This document shows positions 24,625 through 34,108 of a stretch of 64,000 nt of DNA, piece after piece. How positions within the stretch are numbered: position 1 is the first letter of the stretch; every line of letters starts with the position of its first letter. Origin of the DNA: Flavobacterium sp. SLB02 (lineage in GTDB: Bacteria; Bacteroidota; Bacteroidia; Flavobacteriales; Flavobacteriaceae); assembly GCF_009664855.1 (NCBI RefSeq), contig NZ_CP045928.1:2621688-2685687 (forward strand), in the 5' to 3' direction. The position numbers were made by a program, and so were the translations under genes. Under the pieces are notes generated by a model, which did not search any database, was not told the DNA's origin, and saw nothing but the letters and a program-made list of their open reading frames with translations.

Positions 24625-25085
24625 TGTCTTTTATTTGTTAGAATTTTTAAGGTACGAAAAATCGAGCAGTTTGGCCCAAAATCATACAAAAAATAACGGG
24701 ATTATTAACATTTACAGACAAAACTGTAAGAATGATAGTGGTCAGAAAGCGAATTTTAAGATTTTCGAAAAAGACGAAAAAATTGTAGATCATAAGATCA
24801 AAGATTTACAAAACGAAATTTTAGCCACAGATTATAGGATTAAAATGATTTTATAATTTGTAAAAATCATCTTAACATGATACGTATTTCCTCGCAAAAA
24901 AAAGCCACGAATTCACGAATTTAAAAATTGTTTCATATTTTATGAAAAATAAAATTAATCTCGCAAAGGCGCTAAGACTCAAAGTTTAAACACAATATTG
25001 TCATTTCGAAGCAGGAGACTCGAACGATAGCGAACAGACCAAGTAAATCTTCGCGAGAAGCTTGACAAAAGCCCATCATTAAAAT
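24625..25085. other. Intergenic region with dispersed repeat arms
   Basis: No convincing gene. The block at 24946-24966 (AAAATAAAATTAATCTCGCAA) and that at 24981-25001 (AAAGTTTAAACACAATATTGT) both recur inverted at 57987-58007 and 57939-57959, with unrelated sequence between the arms. A 'gtcattt...cttgacaaaag' interspersed element occupies 25000-25072. The plus-strand ORF 24590-24856 overlaps the SPS start and is judged spurious. Confidence 0.55.
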
Positions 25086-25865
25086 TTATTCTTCAGGCAG
25101 TAAATCATCCAAATCAGATGTTTTATAAAACTTAAGGTTGTTAAGCTTCATATACTTACAAATGAATTCTAAGGTTTCAATTTTTGTCTGATAATTTTCG
25201 GTTACATTTTTTACGGGTTTATGACCGCATAACAGCAAAATTTTATTGTGTTTTTGGGCGTAATCCAGTAATTCTAAAACATACGGAATACTAAAATGTA
25301 TGTGACTGTTATCGATATCAAAGGCAAATACAATTTTTGAGTTGCTAAAAAAACTGTCTTGTTTCTCCGGAGCTTCACCACCAAAAGCTCTTCCTCTTAT
25401 AATTTTAAAATCATCCGATAAAGCTTTATCAAGTGCGTCAGATCTTTCTCCGTAGGGATACGCAAAGGTCGTAACATTAAAACCTAACCTTTTCATGGAA
25501 ACAATCATAGGATCTACTTCCTGTTGCATATAGGCATTGATTCCGTTTTGGTTGACAAATTTTACAGCATTGTAATGATGATATCCGTGACCGGCAATTT
25601 CGTGACCTTCTTTTTGCAATTGAAGAAGTTTTTTAATCTGAGGCTTTCCTATCGAATCGATTCTGCAAACATTAAAAGTCGCTTTCCATCCGTATTTTTT
25701 CAAGGCCTGATCGGCTTCGTACCATTCGTTTACATACGCATCATCAAAAGATAAAATCACACCTGCTTTGTACGGTTTCGATTCTTGTTTTTGTTTTTTG
25801 TTTTCGCAGGAAAAAAAGGTTAAAAACATTAAAAAAAATAATGCTTTAGTATAGTGTAGCTTCAT
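25086..25865 (-). CDS. Polysaccharide deacetylase (NodB-domain) lipoprotein
   Basis: A 259-aa lipoprotein; the signal peptide ends FLTFFSC (Cys20), followed by basic residues. The NodB/CE4 domain has motif 1 GVILSFDDAYVNEW (the Asp-Asp pair with catalytic base and metal ligand), motif 2 HEIAGHGYHHYNA (H-x3-H zinc ligands) and motif 3 TTFAYPYGERS. A later LLLCGHKPV supplies the usual late His. It should remove acetyl groups from an N-acetylated polysaccharide or another acyl substrate at the cell envelope. Its last gene neighbours are unrelated: it is divergent from the response regulator at 26054, so it stands alone as a transcription unit. Confidence 0.85.
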   Translation of the reverse strand: MKLHYTKALFFLMFLTFFSCENKKQKQESKPYKAGVILSFDDAYVNEWYEADQALKKYGWKATFNVCRIDSIGKPQIKKLLQLQKEGHEIAGHGYHHYNAVKFVNQNGINAYMQQEVDPMIVSMKRLGFNVTTFAYPYGERSDALDKALSDDFKIIRGRAFGGEAPEKQDSFFSNSKIVFAFDIDNSHIHFSIPYVLELLDYAQKHNKILLLCGHKPVKNVTENYQTKIETLEFICKYMKLNNLKFYKTSDLDDLLPEE

Positions 25866-26053
25866 AATATACTTGTAATTAATAGTTCTGACTATGAAAT
25901 AAATATAGTTTTATACTTCAAATATATAACATTCTTGCAGACCTTTCATTTAAATTTAATAGAGAATGTACTCCTATTCGCGCATGATTTTTTTTTAAAT
26001 AACTATTGCTTTTTAATTACTTTTATGACAACAAATTTGATTACTATCCGGTT

Positions 26054-26746
26054 ATGAATAAAGTATTATTAGTTGAAGATGATCCAAGGGTTGCTTCGTT
26101 TATTACGAGAGGACTTGAGGAACATTTGTATGAAGTCAAAACCATTACCAAAGGTTTTGAAGCGATAAAAGAAGTAATGGAGAACGAATATAATATTATT
26201 ATTCTCGACATTATGCTTCCGGATATTACAGGATTTGAAGTTTGTGAAGTTTTACGAAGCCGGAAAATAATTGTTCCAATTCTTATTCTGAGCGCGCTCG
26301 ATACTCCGCACGAAAAAGTAAAAGGATTACAGGCCGGAGCCGATGATTATCTGGCAAAACCTTTTTTGTTTGAAGAATTACTGGCGCGAATCAACGCCCA
26401 GCTTCGTCGTGCCGAATTCAGCACCGGAATTCTCGATTTTCAGTCGTATGCCGGAGTCGAAATTAATATGAAAGAACAAAGCGCTAGAAGAGACGGAAAA
26501 GAACTGAATTTATCTTCGAGAGAATTAAAGCTTTTGATCTTTTTTATGAAAAACCGCGAGAAAGCCTTATCCCGAATTGCGATTGCACAAGCGGTTTGGA
26601 ATATAGATTTTGATACGACATCAAACACCGTAGATGTTTATATTAATTATCTAAGAAATAAGATCGACAAGAACTTCCCTACTCCTCTCATTCATACCAT
26701 AAAAGGAACAGGATATATGCTCAAACAAAAGAGTTATGAATCTTAA
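26054..26746 (+). CDS. OmpR-family response regulator
   Basis: A 230-aa two-domain regulator started at the ATG at 26054 (NKVLLVEDDPRVASF), since the preceding 16 codons show no domain. The receiver has the acidic VEDD pair, phospho-acceptor Asp in IIILDIMLPDITG, Ser in LILSALDTP, and Lys in DDYLAKPFLFEE. The winged-helix trans_reg_C domain follows (LNLSSRELKLLIFFMKN; TVDVYINYLRNKID; IHTIKGTGYML). It overlaps the sensor kinase by 11 bp, so the pair is translationally coupled. Phased CTAATCT heptamers in the promoter of the following TonB receptor (28288-28331) are candidate binding sites. Confidence 0.92.
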   Translation: MNKVLLVEDDPRVASFITRGLEEHLYEVKTITKGFEAIKEVMENEYNIIILDIMLPDITGFEVCEVLRSRKIIVPILILSALDTPHEKVKGLQAGADDYLAKPFLFEELLARINAQLRRAEFSTGILDFQSYAGVEINMKEQSARRDGKELNLSSRELKLLIFFMKNREKALSRIAIAQAVWNIDFDTTSNTVDVYINYLRNKIDKNFPTPLIHTIKGTGYMLKQKSYES

Positions 26747-28103
26747 AAATAAGTTAGCCACTAATTCTACTTTGCTTTTTGCTTTTATAGTAGGACTGCT
26801 TATGGCCGGATCTTTCCTTTTGTTTAGGAGTCATATGAAGGATCTTTATTTTGATAATCTAGAAGATCACGCCATGACAACGGCTCTTTTTTATTTTGAA
26901 AAAGATGAAATAAAAGAACTCAACCGTTCGCGTTATCAACAAATTGAACTTCAGTACAAACGCATCAATAATGAGTCTATACGTGTCTATGATGCTAAGA
27001 CCAATAAAATTTATATAAAAGACGCTATTGATTTTCATTTAAGTGATAAAGATTTAGAGAACATCAAAAAAGAAAAATTACTAACGTTTACAAGAGGCGA
27101 CAGACAATTTGTTGGTTTGTTTTATAAAGACAATCAGGGCGATTTTATCATTGTAGTTTCAGGAATCGATCGTGCCGGAAATCGACAACTGGAAATGCTT
27201 GGTCTTATGTTTGTTCTGTTTTATCTCGCCGGAATTCCTCTAAATTATCTTTTAGGAACTTTCTTAGCCAAACAAACTTTCCGTCCGTTTACCGAAGTGA
27301 TTGCAAAAGTTAACACCATAACAACCGAGAATCTTCATTCGAGATTAGATGTACCACAAACAAACGGCAAAGATGAGATTAAAGAATTGGTGACGACCTT
27401 CAATTATCTTTTGGAAAGATTAGAAAGCGGTATCATGATTCAGAATAATTTTCTAAAAAATGCTTCGCACGAATTAAAAACACCTCTTACCATTATTATA
27501 GGAGACATTGATGTATCGCTCCAACAACCCAGAACCAACGAGCAATATGAGCAAATTCTAAAATCGCTGCGCAAAGATACCTTACATCTTAAAGCCACTC
27601 TCGAAGGTCTTTTGGTTTTATCCGGATTGGAACTTTCTGAGCCGCAACAAATGGAAACGATCAGAGTCGATGAGATATTATGGAATGTTCTCGAGAAAAA
27701 AGCCATAGAATATCCCGAATCTAAGGTTTCATTCAATTTAAATGCGATTGCAGATCAGGAAGATTTACTTTCTGTTTACGCTAATAAACACATGCTTTTT
27801 ATTGGGTTGTACAATATCTTAGATAATGCTATTAAATTCTCCTCTCCTGCACCGGTTGAAGTTTTTGCACTTTCGGATGAAAATAAACTCATTATAAAAA
27901 TCGTAGATCAGGGTCCCGGAATTTCGGAAAAAGATCAAAAATCTATCTTCGATCTCTTTTTCCGAAGCGATAATACACGCCATATTCAGGGACAAGGATT
28001 GGGTCTTTTTATCACAACCCAGATTCTTAAACTTCATAATATTACTTTAATCGTAGATTCTGAACTGGGGAAAGGTACTTCGTTTTCTTTGGTGTTTCCA
28101 TAA
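26736..28103 (+). CDS. Sensor histidine kinase, partner of the OmpR-type regulator
   Basis: A 455-aa classical membrane kinase. Helix 1 is near the N-terminus (STLLFAFIVGLLMAGSFLLF), and a ~130-residue periplasmic region follows with no recognised domain. Helix 2 is LEMLGLMFVLFYLAGIPLNYLLG and leads to HAMP (~195-245). HisKA has the phospho-acceptor His in NASHELKTPLT, and the HATPase_c domain has NILDNAIKFSS (N box), KIVDQGPGISEKD (G1) and GQGLGLFI (G2). Its start codon lies inside the regulator gene. The downstream gene is an Oar-like TonB-dependent receptor 403 bp away, a likely output. Confidence 0.92.
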   Translation: MNLKNKLATNSTLLFAFIVGLLMAGSFLLFRSHMKDLYFDNLEDHAMTTALFYFEKDEIKELNRSRYQQIELQYKRINNESIRVYDAKTNKIYIKDAIDFHLSDKDLENIKKEKLLTFTRGDRQFVGLFYKDNQGDFIIVVSGIDRAGNRQLEMLGLMFVLFYLAGIPLNYLLGTFLAKQTFRPFTEVIAKVNTITTENLHSRLDVPQTNGKDEIKELVTTFNYLLERLESGIMIQNNFLKNASHELKTPLTIIIGDIDVSLQQPRTNEQYEQILKSLRKDTLHLKATLEGLLVLSGLELSEPQQMETIRVDEILWNVLEKKAIEYPESKVSFNLNAIADQEDLLSVYANKHMLFIGLYNILDNAIKFSSPAPVEVFALSDENKLIIKIVDQGPGISEKDQKSIFDLFFRSDNTRHIQGQGLGLFITTQILKLHNITLIVDSELGKGTSFSLVFP

Positions 28104-28506
28104 AGAATTTAATTGTTGAGTATAATTAACAACATAGAAAATAACTTAACCACAATCATTGTCATCCCGGGGAACGAGGGATGACAAAAATGCCTACGCT
28201 TAAAACGTCAAACAATTACACATTTACATTAAAATATCAATACCTAAGATTATCAATTTTCACAATCGCTAACATTAGCTTAACACTCTAATCTTTTTCT
28301 AATCTACTTTAAATCGAGCTTTAATCTACTTATTTTTACCATTTTACCCAAGTAGTTGATTTTAAAGAGCTAATTCCTTTTTCTTGAAATAACATCTTCA
28401 TAATCCTAAGTTAACAATGAATAGTTTTATCATTTTAAGTTAACAAAAGCGTTAAATCTGATCGAAACAAAGACAGTTTCTTTGTCAAATAAAAACTAAA
28501 AACAAC
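28104..28506 (+). promoter_or_regulatory. Receptor promoter region with phased OmpR-type repeats
   Basis: It holds a short hairpin, GTCATCCC...GGATGAC (28161-28188). CTAATCT heptamers start at 28288 and 28299 with a TTAATCT variant at 28321, i.e. 11 and 22 bp apart; the longer word TAATCTACTT occurs at 28300-28309 and 28322-28331. A direct repeat TAAGTTAACAA lies at 28407-28417 and 28436-28446, and a palindrome ACAAAGA-N5-TCTTTGT at 28467-28485, just upstream of the receptor ATG. The helical phasing fits an OmpR-type regulator; the assignment to the adjacent system is inference. Confidence 0.5.
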
Positions 28507-31500
28507 ATGACAAAACTAAAACTCTTTTTTTCGGCATTTATGCTTCTTGTTATGGGGAACATTTTTGCTCAAATTACAACCTCATCTTTATCTGCAAAAG
28601 TTAGCGATGGTACAAGTCCGCTTACTGGCGCTGAGGTTACATTAACACATTTGCCTACCAATGCAGTTTACAGAGCTGTTACCGACAAACAAGGTAGGTT
28701 TAGCTTCGAAAATTTGAATGCTGGCGGACCTTACGAACTCGAAATTAAAAGTTCAGGTATTAAAGATTATTCAAACGCACAAATACATTTAGCATTGGGC
28801 GATAATGATTTACCTTTAATTGTGGTTAATAAAGCCGAAGATAATGTATTAGAAGAAGTGGTGATTACAGGCTCTAAACCTTCTTCTAAAAATAACGGAA
28901 CAAGTATTAATGAGAAAAAAATCAATGGCTTACCGTTAATCAACAGAGGAATTCAGGATGTTACAAAACTGGTTCCGCAAAGTTCAAACAACTCTTTTGC
29001 AGGAACCAACTTTAGATACAACAACGTTACAATTGACGGTTCTATCAATAATGATGCGATTGGTTTTAGTCCATCTTTAGGAGGTCAGTCCGGAACTTCT
29101 GGAATGCCAGGAAGCAGCACACGCTCGAACTCTATAAGTTTGGATGCGATACAGGACATTCAGGTTTATATTGCTCCTTACGATATTAAATTAGGAAACT
29201 TTTTAGGAGGAAGCGTTAATGCTGTTACCCGCAGCGGTACAAATGAAGTAACAGGATCTATTTATAGCTATGGAAGAAATGCTGCCATCACAGGTCCTAA
29301 TAATGCTGGTGACGGATCAAAAATGCCAAATTCGTTCGGGGATTACCAAGTTGGTTTCAGATTAGGTTTACCTATTATTAAAGATAAATTGTTCTTTTTC
29401 ACCAACATGGAATATGCAGAAAGAACAGATCCTTTGTTCTATAATGCCGGAGAAACCAATTCTGCAGGAAAATTAACTTCATTGGTTGATAATGCTACAG
29501 CAGAACAAATTTCAAACTTCGTTAAAACAAATTATGGTTTTGATCCTGGAAGTTATGGTGCTTACAACAACTTTGCAAAAAGCCAAAAATTCTTCAATAA
29601 ATTAGATTGGAAAATTAATGACAAACACTCGCTTTCGCTAAGAAACAATACAGTTATTTCTCAAGCTTCGAATTTAGAGCGTGATGCAGCAAACTTCAGG
29701 TTTTCAAGCATGGATTTCACTCAAAAAAACCAGTCTATTAGTACGGTTTTAGAATTAAAAAGCCACTTTAACAGCCAATGGTCTAACTCATTCCTTGCAA
29801 GTTATTCGGCCATTAAAGATTATCGTGATCCAAAATCATCGAATGCCATGTTTCCTCAGGCAGAAATTGGTTACAACGGGGGAACTATTTTCTTAGGAAA
29901 TGATCGTGAAGCAACTGTTTTTAACATGAAACAAAATACGGCTGAAATCACTGATAACCTTACTTACAAAACAGGAAATCATACTTTATTGTTTGGAACT
30001 CACAACGAATTCTACGACATTAATTACGGATTTGTAAACGCATTAAACGGAAGAGTTTCGTACAAATCTCTGGCAGATTTCATGAATAAACTTCCTACTC
30101 GTGTTCGCGGAACATATCCTTTTGATGGTTCAACGAGAGATCAGATTTTTGATAATCCGTACGCTAAATTCAAAGTAAATCTTTATAGTGTTTATGTTCA
30201 GGATGAGATTAGAATTGGAAACAAACTTAAAGTTACTCCTGGTGTAAGAGTTGATTATACTGATTTACCAAATAAACCAAAATTAAGCCCGCAAGTTCAA
30301 AGTTCTCCTGCTGATCCTAATTACGGTAATACTTATACTTACACACCATTAAGCAAAATCAATAACAACTTTTTTACTACAGCATTAGTTTCTCCAAGAA
30401 TAGGATTTACATATAATGTAGATGAAGATAAAACGATGGTTTTAAGAGGCGGATCTGGAGTATTTACAGGTAGAATTCCGTTTGCTTGGTTAGGATATGC
30501 TTACTATAATGATGGTGTTGGTTACGGAAGTTATGATAAAAACAACCTTACTCCTGCTCAGGTTGCAACAGCTGGTGATCCCTTAGCAACAGGCGGATTA
30601 AACGGATATCACGATGCTACGCCAAAAGTACAGGCAGATTTAGTAGATAATAAATTTAAAATGCCGGCTGTATTAAGAAACTCTTTGGCAATCGATAAAA
30701 TCATCAACGGTTACAAATTTACAACCGAAGGTATTTATACGAAAGTAATTCGTGATCTTGAATTTCAACAAGTAAATAAAACAGATAACCCTACTTATTT
30801 CTCTTACGATACGAATCACCAAATGCCAATTTATGCAGCAAACATAAACTCAGCTTTTTCTAATGCTTACTTGCTTTCTAATACAAATAAAGGATACCGA
30901 TACAGCATTACCGAAATGGTTTCGAAAACATACGATTTTGGTTTGAATTTTATGGTGGCGTATACTTATGGAGATTCTCGTGACGTTACAAACGGAATTC
31001 GTAATTCTATGGAAAGTAACTTCCAGATGAACCAGTCATTGACACCAAATGATCCTCAATTGGCCACTTCAAACTTTAATATCAAACACAGAATCGTTTC
31101 TAATGTAGGATATTCGGTAAAACTGGCAGACAACAATACTTTCTCTGCTAATGCGTATTTTAATGCGCAATCAGGAAATCCGTTCTCATGGGGATTTGTA
31201 AACTCTACAATTGCAGGAACAGGACAAGCAGCAGGATTAGCTTATATCTTTAAAGATGCAGCAGAAGCAGCTAAATACATTGGTGTAAATGCAGCAGGAG
31301 TTCCTTCAGCGACAGCAGCTCAACAAGTTGCAGCTTACGAAGAATTCATTAATGGAAATGATTACCTAAAAAGCAGAAGAGGAACATTCACTCAAAGAAA
31401 TGGTGATACTACTCCTTGGAACATTCAGGCAGATTTGAAATTAACAGATGAAATTAAAGTTCAAAAAGTAGGTACATTCCAAATTTCATTTAGCATGGCC

Positions 31501-31722
31501 AATGTTGGAAACCTTATCAACAAAGATTGGGGAAGAAGTTATTTCGTTCCAAACACTTACAATTCAACAGCCAACCTTGGGTTAACAAAATCAGGAAACT
31601 TAGGCGGAGTTGCTACTGGCGATCCAACATATACTTTCCAAAAACCTACGGCTACACCTTATACTGTGGATCAATTAGCTTCAAGATTCCAAGGACAGCT
31701 TGGTCTGAGATATTCGTTCTAA
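28507..31722 (+). CDS. Oar-like TonB-dependent receptor with carboxypeptidase-regulatory domain
   Basis: A 1071-aa outer-membrane protein. The signal peptide ends GNIFAQ; residues ~25-110 are a carboxypeptidase regulatory-like beta-sandwich (LTGAEVTLTHLPTNAVY; DKQGRFSFENLNAGGPYELE). A TonB-box-like LEEVVITGSKP follows. The plug is ~125-240 (INRGIQDVTKLVPQSSN; LDAIQDIQVYIAPYDIK; GGSVNAVTRSGTNEVTGSIY). A long barrel runs to the C-terminal QLGLRYSF. It resembles the Oar/TonB-receptor class common in Bacteroidota rather than SusC, as there is no SusD partner. The substrate is unknown; Oar-type proteins are linked to protein or peptide transport in some species. It is probably controlled by the upstream two-component pair. 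Confidence 0.88.
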   Translation: MTKLKLFFSAFMLLVMGNIFAQITTSSLSAKVSDGTSPLTGAEVTLTHLPTNAVYRAVTDKQGRFSFENLNAGGPYELEIKSSGIKDYSNAQIHLALGDNDLPLIVVNKAEDNVLEEVVITGSKPSSKNNGTSINEKKINGLPLINRGIQDVTKLVPQSSNNSFAGTNFRYNNVTIDGSINNDAIGFSPSLGGQSGTSGMPGSSTRSNSISLDAIQDIQVYIAPYDIKLGNFLGGSVNAVTRSGTNEVTGSIYSYGRNAAITGPNNAGDGSKMPNSFGDYQVGFRLGLPIIKDKLFFFTNMEYAERTDPLFYNAGETNSAGKLTSLVDNATAEQISNFVKTNYGFDPGSYGAYNNFAKSQKFFNKLDWKINDKHSLSLRNNTVISQASNLERDAANFRFSSMDFTQKNQSISTVLELKSHFNSQWSNSFLASYSAIKDYRDPKSSNAMFPQAEIGYNGGTIFLGNDREATVFNMKQNTAEITDNLTYKTGNHTLLFGTHNEFYDINYGFVNALNGRVSYKSLADFMNKLPTRVRGTYPFDGSTRDQIFDNPYAKFKVNLYSVYVQDEIRIGNKLKVTPGVRVDYTDLPNKPKLSPQVQSSPADPNYGNTYTYTPLSKINNNFFTTALVSPRIGFTYNVDEDKTMVLRGGSGVFTGRIPFAWLGYAYYNDGVGYGSYDKNNLTPAQVATAGDPLATGGLNGYHDATPKVQADLVDNKFKMPAVLRNSLAIDKIINGYKFTTEGIYTKVIRDLEFQQVNKTDNPTYFSYDTNHQMPIYAANINSAFSNAYLLSNTNKGYRYSITEMVSKTYDFGLNFMVAYTYGDSRDVTNGIRNSMESNFQMNQSLTPNDPQLATSNFNIKHRIVSNVGYSVKLADNNTFSANAYFNAQSGNPFSWGFVNSTIAGTGQAAGLAYIFKDAAEAAKYIGVNAAGVPSATAAQQVAAYEEFINGNDYLKSRRGTFTQRNGDTTPWNIQADLKLTDEIKVQKVGTFQISFSMANVGNLINKDWGRSYFVPNTYNSTANLGLTKSGNLGGVATGDPTYTFQKPTATPYTVDQLASRFQGQLGLRYSF

Positions 31723-31747
31723 AGATTGTGTTTTATTTTTTTTATTT

Positions 31748-31790
31748 GTCCCCCAGTTTCACACCCTTATGAAACTGGGGGACTTTTTTT
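31748..31790 (+). terminator. Intrinsic terminator of the Oar-like gene
   Basis: GTCCCCCAGTTTC (31748-31760) pairs with GAAACTGGGGGAC (31771-31783), followed by seven T (31784-31790): a textbook strong terminator. Confidence 0.95.
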
Positions 31791-31796
31791 AAATCT

Positions 31797-31890
31797 AAAT
31801 TCCAAATTCCATAAAGGAGAGTAAAAGATTAAAATCTTTTACTCTCCTTTACAAAGTTTAAAAAACTCCAACAATTGGAATTTGGAATTT
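31797..31890. repeat. Nested perfect palindrome between convergent genes
   Basis: The outer arms are AAATTCCAAATTCC (31797-31810) and GGAATTTGGAATTT (31877-31890). The inner perfect 18-bp arms are at 31813-31830 and 31833-31850 (AAAGGAGAGTAAAAGATT and its complement) with a 2-nt loop. It lies between the terminator of the receptor gene and the end of the minus-strand kinase, so it probably serves as the terminator for the kinase or as a cruciform-forming boundary. Confidence 0.7.
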
Positions 31891-31905
31891 TAAAAAATTG
31901 AAAAA

Positions 31906-33273
31906 TTACCCTTTAAGTGGTAATATAAACTTAAAGGTACTTCCTTTTCTAAATTCGCTTTCGGCCCAAATTTCGCCTTGATGTTTTTTTATAAATTCAC
32001 TGCAAAGTAATAGTCCTAAACCATTTCCGGTTTCGTTTTCGGTTCCTTTTTGAATCACTTTTCCGTTAATTTTAAACAACTTCTCTTTTATCTTATCAGG
32101 AATTCCAATGCCGTTGTCTGTAATGGATACCTCAACTTTTTGATTTATTACCTGCATTGTAACTTTAATTTCTCCCTGCTGATCTGTAAATTTAATTGCG
32201 TTGGTCAGTAAGTTTCTCAAAACGGTATCAATCATGTATTTATCCAGCTCAACTTCGATAATTTCAGTGGGTTCAAAACTTAGATCTATGTTTTTATTTA
32301 AGGCGCTATTTTTATTGAGTGCTATATTTTCTTCAATCAATTGATTTAATACTACTTTTTGCGGATTATATTCGATCATTCCGGTTTGCACCCTTGACCA
32401 GTCTAATAAATTCTCCAGCAGTTTATAAATATTTTTGTTCGATTCGTGAAGCATTCCTGTAATTTCCTTAATCTCTTCACGGCTGTAGGTATCAATTTCT
32501 TGAGCCAATATTTCTGATAAGGTAACTGATGATCCCAACGGACCTTTAAGGTCATGGGCGATGATAGAAAAGAATAAATTTTTATCGTTTAAAAGTTTCT
32601 TGATTTTAAGGTCTTGCTTTTCCTTTACCAGCAATAAAAATCCTACTGTGCCAATAAGAGTGAGCAAAAACAAACTTATGCTATACAAACTGTCGAAAAT
32701 ACTGGGTCTGAAAAAATATTTTTGCGGATCGACATAACTATAAACGGCTCGCAGAAAAATTAAAATTTCAAATAAAACGTAGCATAGTAAATAAAATATT
32801 CGGAAAAAATTAGTTCCTTTTTCTCTATAGTAACCTATTGTTGGCGGTAAATAAATAGCAAATATTCCTATAGACATAATGAAAATACGGGTATCAATAG
32901 TACTCTCGAATAATGTCGCTAGGTTAAAAACTACAATTGTGGTAATAGTAAGGCCTTTTTGTAAATCATAATGTCTTTTGCACTTTGTTTTAAGCAAAGA
33001 CATTATCGCTATAGTTTCGCAGCAAACCCCGAATAAAATAATAGAATTAGCGATATTAATCGAAATAAAATCCGGAATGATATTTCTTAAAAAAATTAGT
33101 ATCCAGCCTATCGTCAGTAATATTTTACCATTACCAAAGGTTTTTAGTTTTTTTCTATTCTCAACCGTAGCATACGAAAACGAATAACTAAAAATAAGAA
33201 TGCAAATAAACAAGTTTCCCCAAAAATAAAGTATAAAAATCGTTTTTGGATCTAGCGGCAAAAATTTGAGCAT
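31906..33273 (-). CDS. Orphan seven-helix-type membrane histidine kinase
   Basis: A 455-aa kinase with an N-terminal half (~residues 1-215) of about seven hydrophobic segments (e.g. IFILYFWGNLFICILIFSY, ILLTIGWILIFLRNII, ISLFLLTLIGTVGFLLLV) and no periplasmic domain. HisKA follows with FFSIIAHDLKGPLGSSVTL (the His is followed by D rather than E, as in some Bacteroidota kinases). HATPase_c has LLTNAIKFTDQQG (N box), VSITDNGIGIPDKI (G1) and TGNGLGLLL (G2). No response regulator is adjacent. The signal may be sensed within the membrane. The gene ends near a nested palindrome and starts 151 bp from the HAD gene stop on the same strand. Confidence 0.9.
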   Translation of the reverse strand: MLKFLPLDPKTIFILYFWGNLFICILIFSYSFSYATVENRKKLKTFGNGKILLTIGWILIFLRNIIPDFISINIANSIILFGVCCETIAIMSLLKTKCKRHYDLQKGLTITTIVVFNLATLFESTIDTRIFIMSIGIFAIYLPPTIGYYREKGTNFFRIFYLLCYVLFEILIFLRAVYSYVDPQKYFFRPSIFDSLYSISLFLLTLIGTVGFLLLVKEKQDLKIKKLLNDKNLFFSIIAHDLKGPLGSSVTLSEILAQEIDTYSREEIKEITGMLHESNKNIYKLLENLLDWSRVQTGMIEYNPQKVVLNQLIEENIALNKNSALNKNIDLSFEPTEIIEVELDKYMIDTVLRNLLTNAIKFTDQQGEIKVTMQVINQKVEVSITDNGIGIPDKIKEKLFKINGKVIQKGTENETGNGLGLLLCSEFIKKHQGEIWAESEFRKGSTFKFILPLKG

Positions 33274-33424
33274 TATAGACTTTAATGTTTAAAAACTGAT
33301 GGCAAATATACAAGTTCATGATGTAATCCCCTATTATACTAAGCGCATTGGTTAAGAATGACTATTTCGGCTACAAGTTATTTCAAAAAAAATCTGTTTT
33401 TATTTAAAATAGACTAAATTCAGC

Positions 33425-34063
33425 TTATGAAAATATGTGCAATTCCTGTTCTAAAAAACTTTCCATTTTATAGTCGGCTAAACTTAAGTTAACATCCTGA
33501 TTTCCGTTTGTAAATGCAACCACCTTCATACCGGCTTTTTTTGCAGCCATCATTCCCGAATAAGAATCTTCGATAACAATACAATTTTCAGGATCTATTC
33601 CTAATTCTTTAGATGTCATTAAATATATAGCAGGATCAGGTTTGCCAAACTCAACAAATTCAGCGGAGAATATACTATCAAAATATTGAGCAATACCTGT
33701 TTTTTCTAAAACTACTGGTATTATTTTATAAGGCGAATTAGTGGCTAAACCAATTTTAAAACCATTTGATTTGAGTTTTTTAATAAAGAATTCAATGCCT
33801 TTTATTTCACCCCCAGCCTGCTCTATCAGCTCCATTACTCTTGTGATCACCATTTCTTCCACCTCTTCAAGCGTTTTGCTATCCCATGGATATTTTTCGT
33901 ACCAAAACCTGGTTACTTCTATAGTGGTCATTGTTTTGGTTACATTAGTAAATTCTGCACTTAAGGCTACGCCAAGTGATGAAAAAACCTCAAATTCGGC
34001 TTTTTGCCAAAACGGTTCCGAATCAATAATTACACCGTCCATGTCAAAAATAACTGCTTTCAT
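33425..34063 (-). CDS. HAD-family phosphatase (beta-phosphoglucomutase/HxpB-like)
   Basis: A 212-aa HAD subfamily IA enzyme started at the ATG at 34063 (KAVIFDMDGVIIDSEPFW), since the upstream 15 codons lie before the DxD motif. Motif I is DMDGVIIDSEP, the alpha-helical cap runs ~15-85, motif II has IGLATNSPYK, motif III Lys is in FVEFGKPDPAIYL, and motif IV is CIVIEDSYSGMMAAKKAGM. It is most like hexitol/sugar phosphatases (HxpB/YniC) or beta-phosphoglucomutase, with 2-deoxyglucose-6-phosphatase also possible. Function: small phosphorylated sugar turnover in the cytoplasm. No metabolic partner is adjacent. Confidence 0.85.
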   Translation of the reverse strand: MKAVIFDMDGVIIDSEPFWQKAEFEVFSSLGVALSAEFTNVTKTMTTIEVTRFWYEKYPWDSKTLEEVEEMVITRVMELIEQAGGEIKGIEFFIKKLKSNGFKIGLATNSPYKIIPVVLEKTGIAQYFDSIFSAEFVEFGKPDPAIYLMTSKELGIDPENCIVIEDSYSGMMAAKKAGMKVVAFTNGNQDVNLSLADYKMESFLEQELHIFS

Positions 34064-34108
34064 AAAGTATCGGAATTCAAGTTTACTATAACCGTGGTTA
34101 AACTGCAA

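Noticed and set aside
24590..24856. 88-codon plus-strand ORF overlapping the start of the sucrose-phosphate synthase gene
   Set aside because: The first part is antisense to the coding region and the rest is Lys/Asn/Ile-rich without any recognisable pattern.
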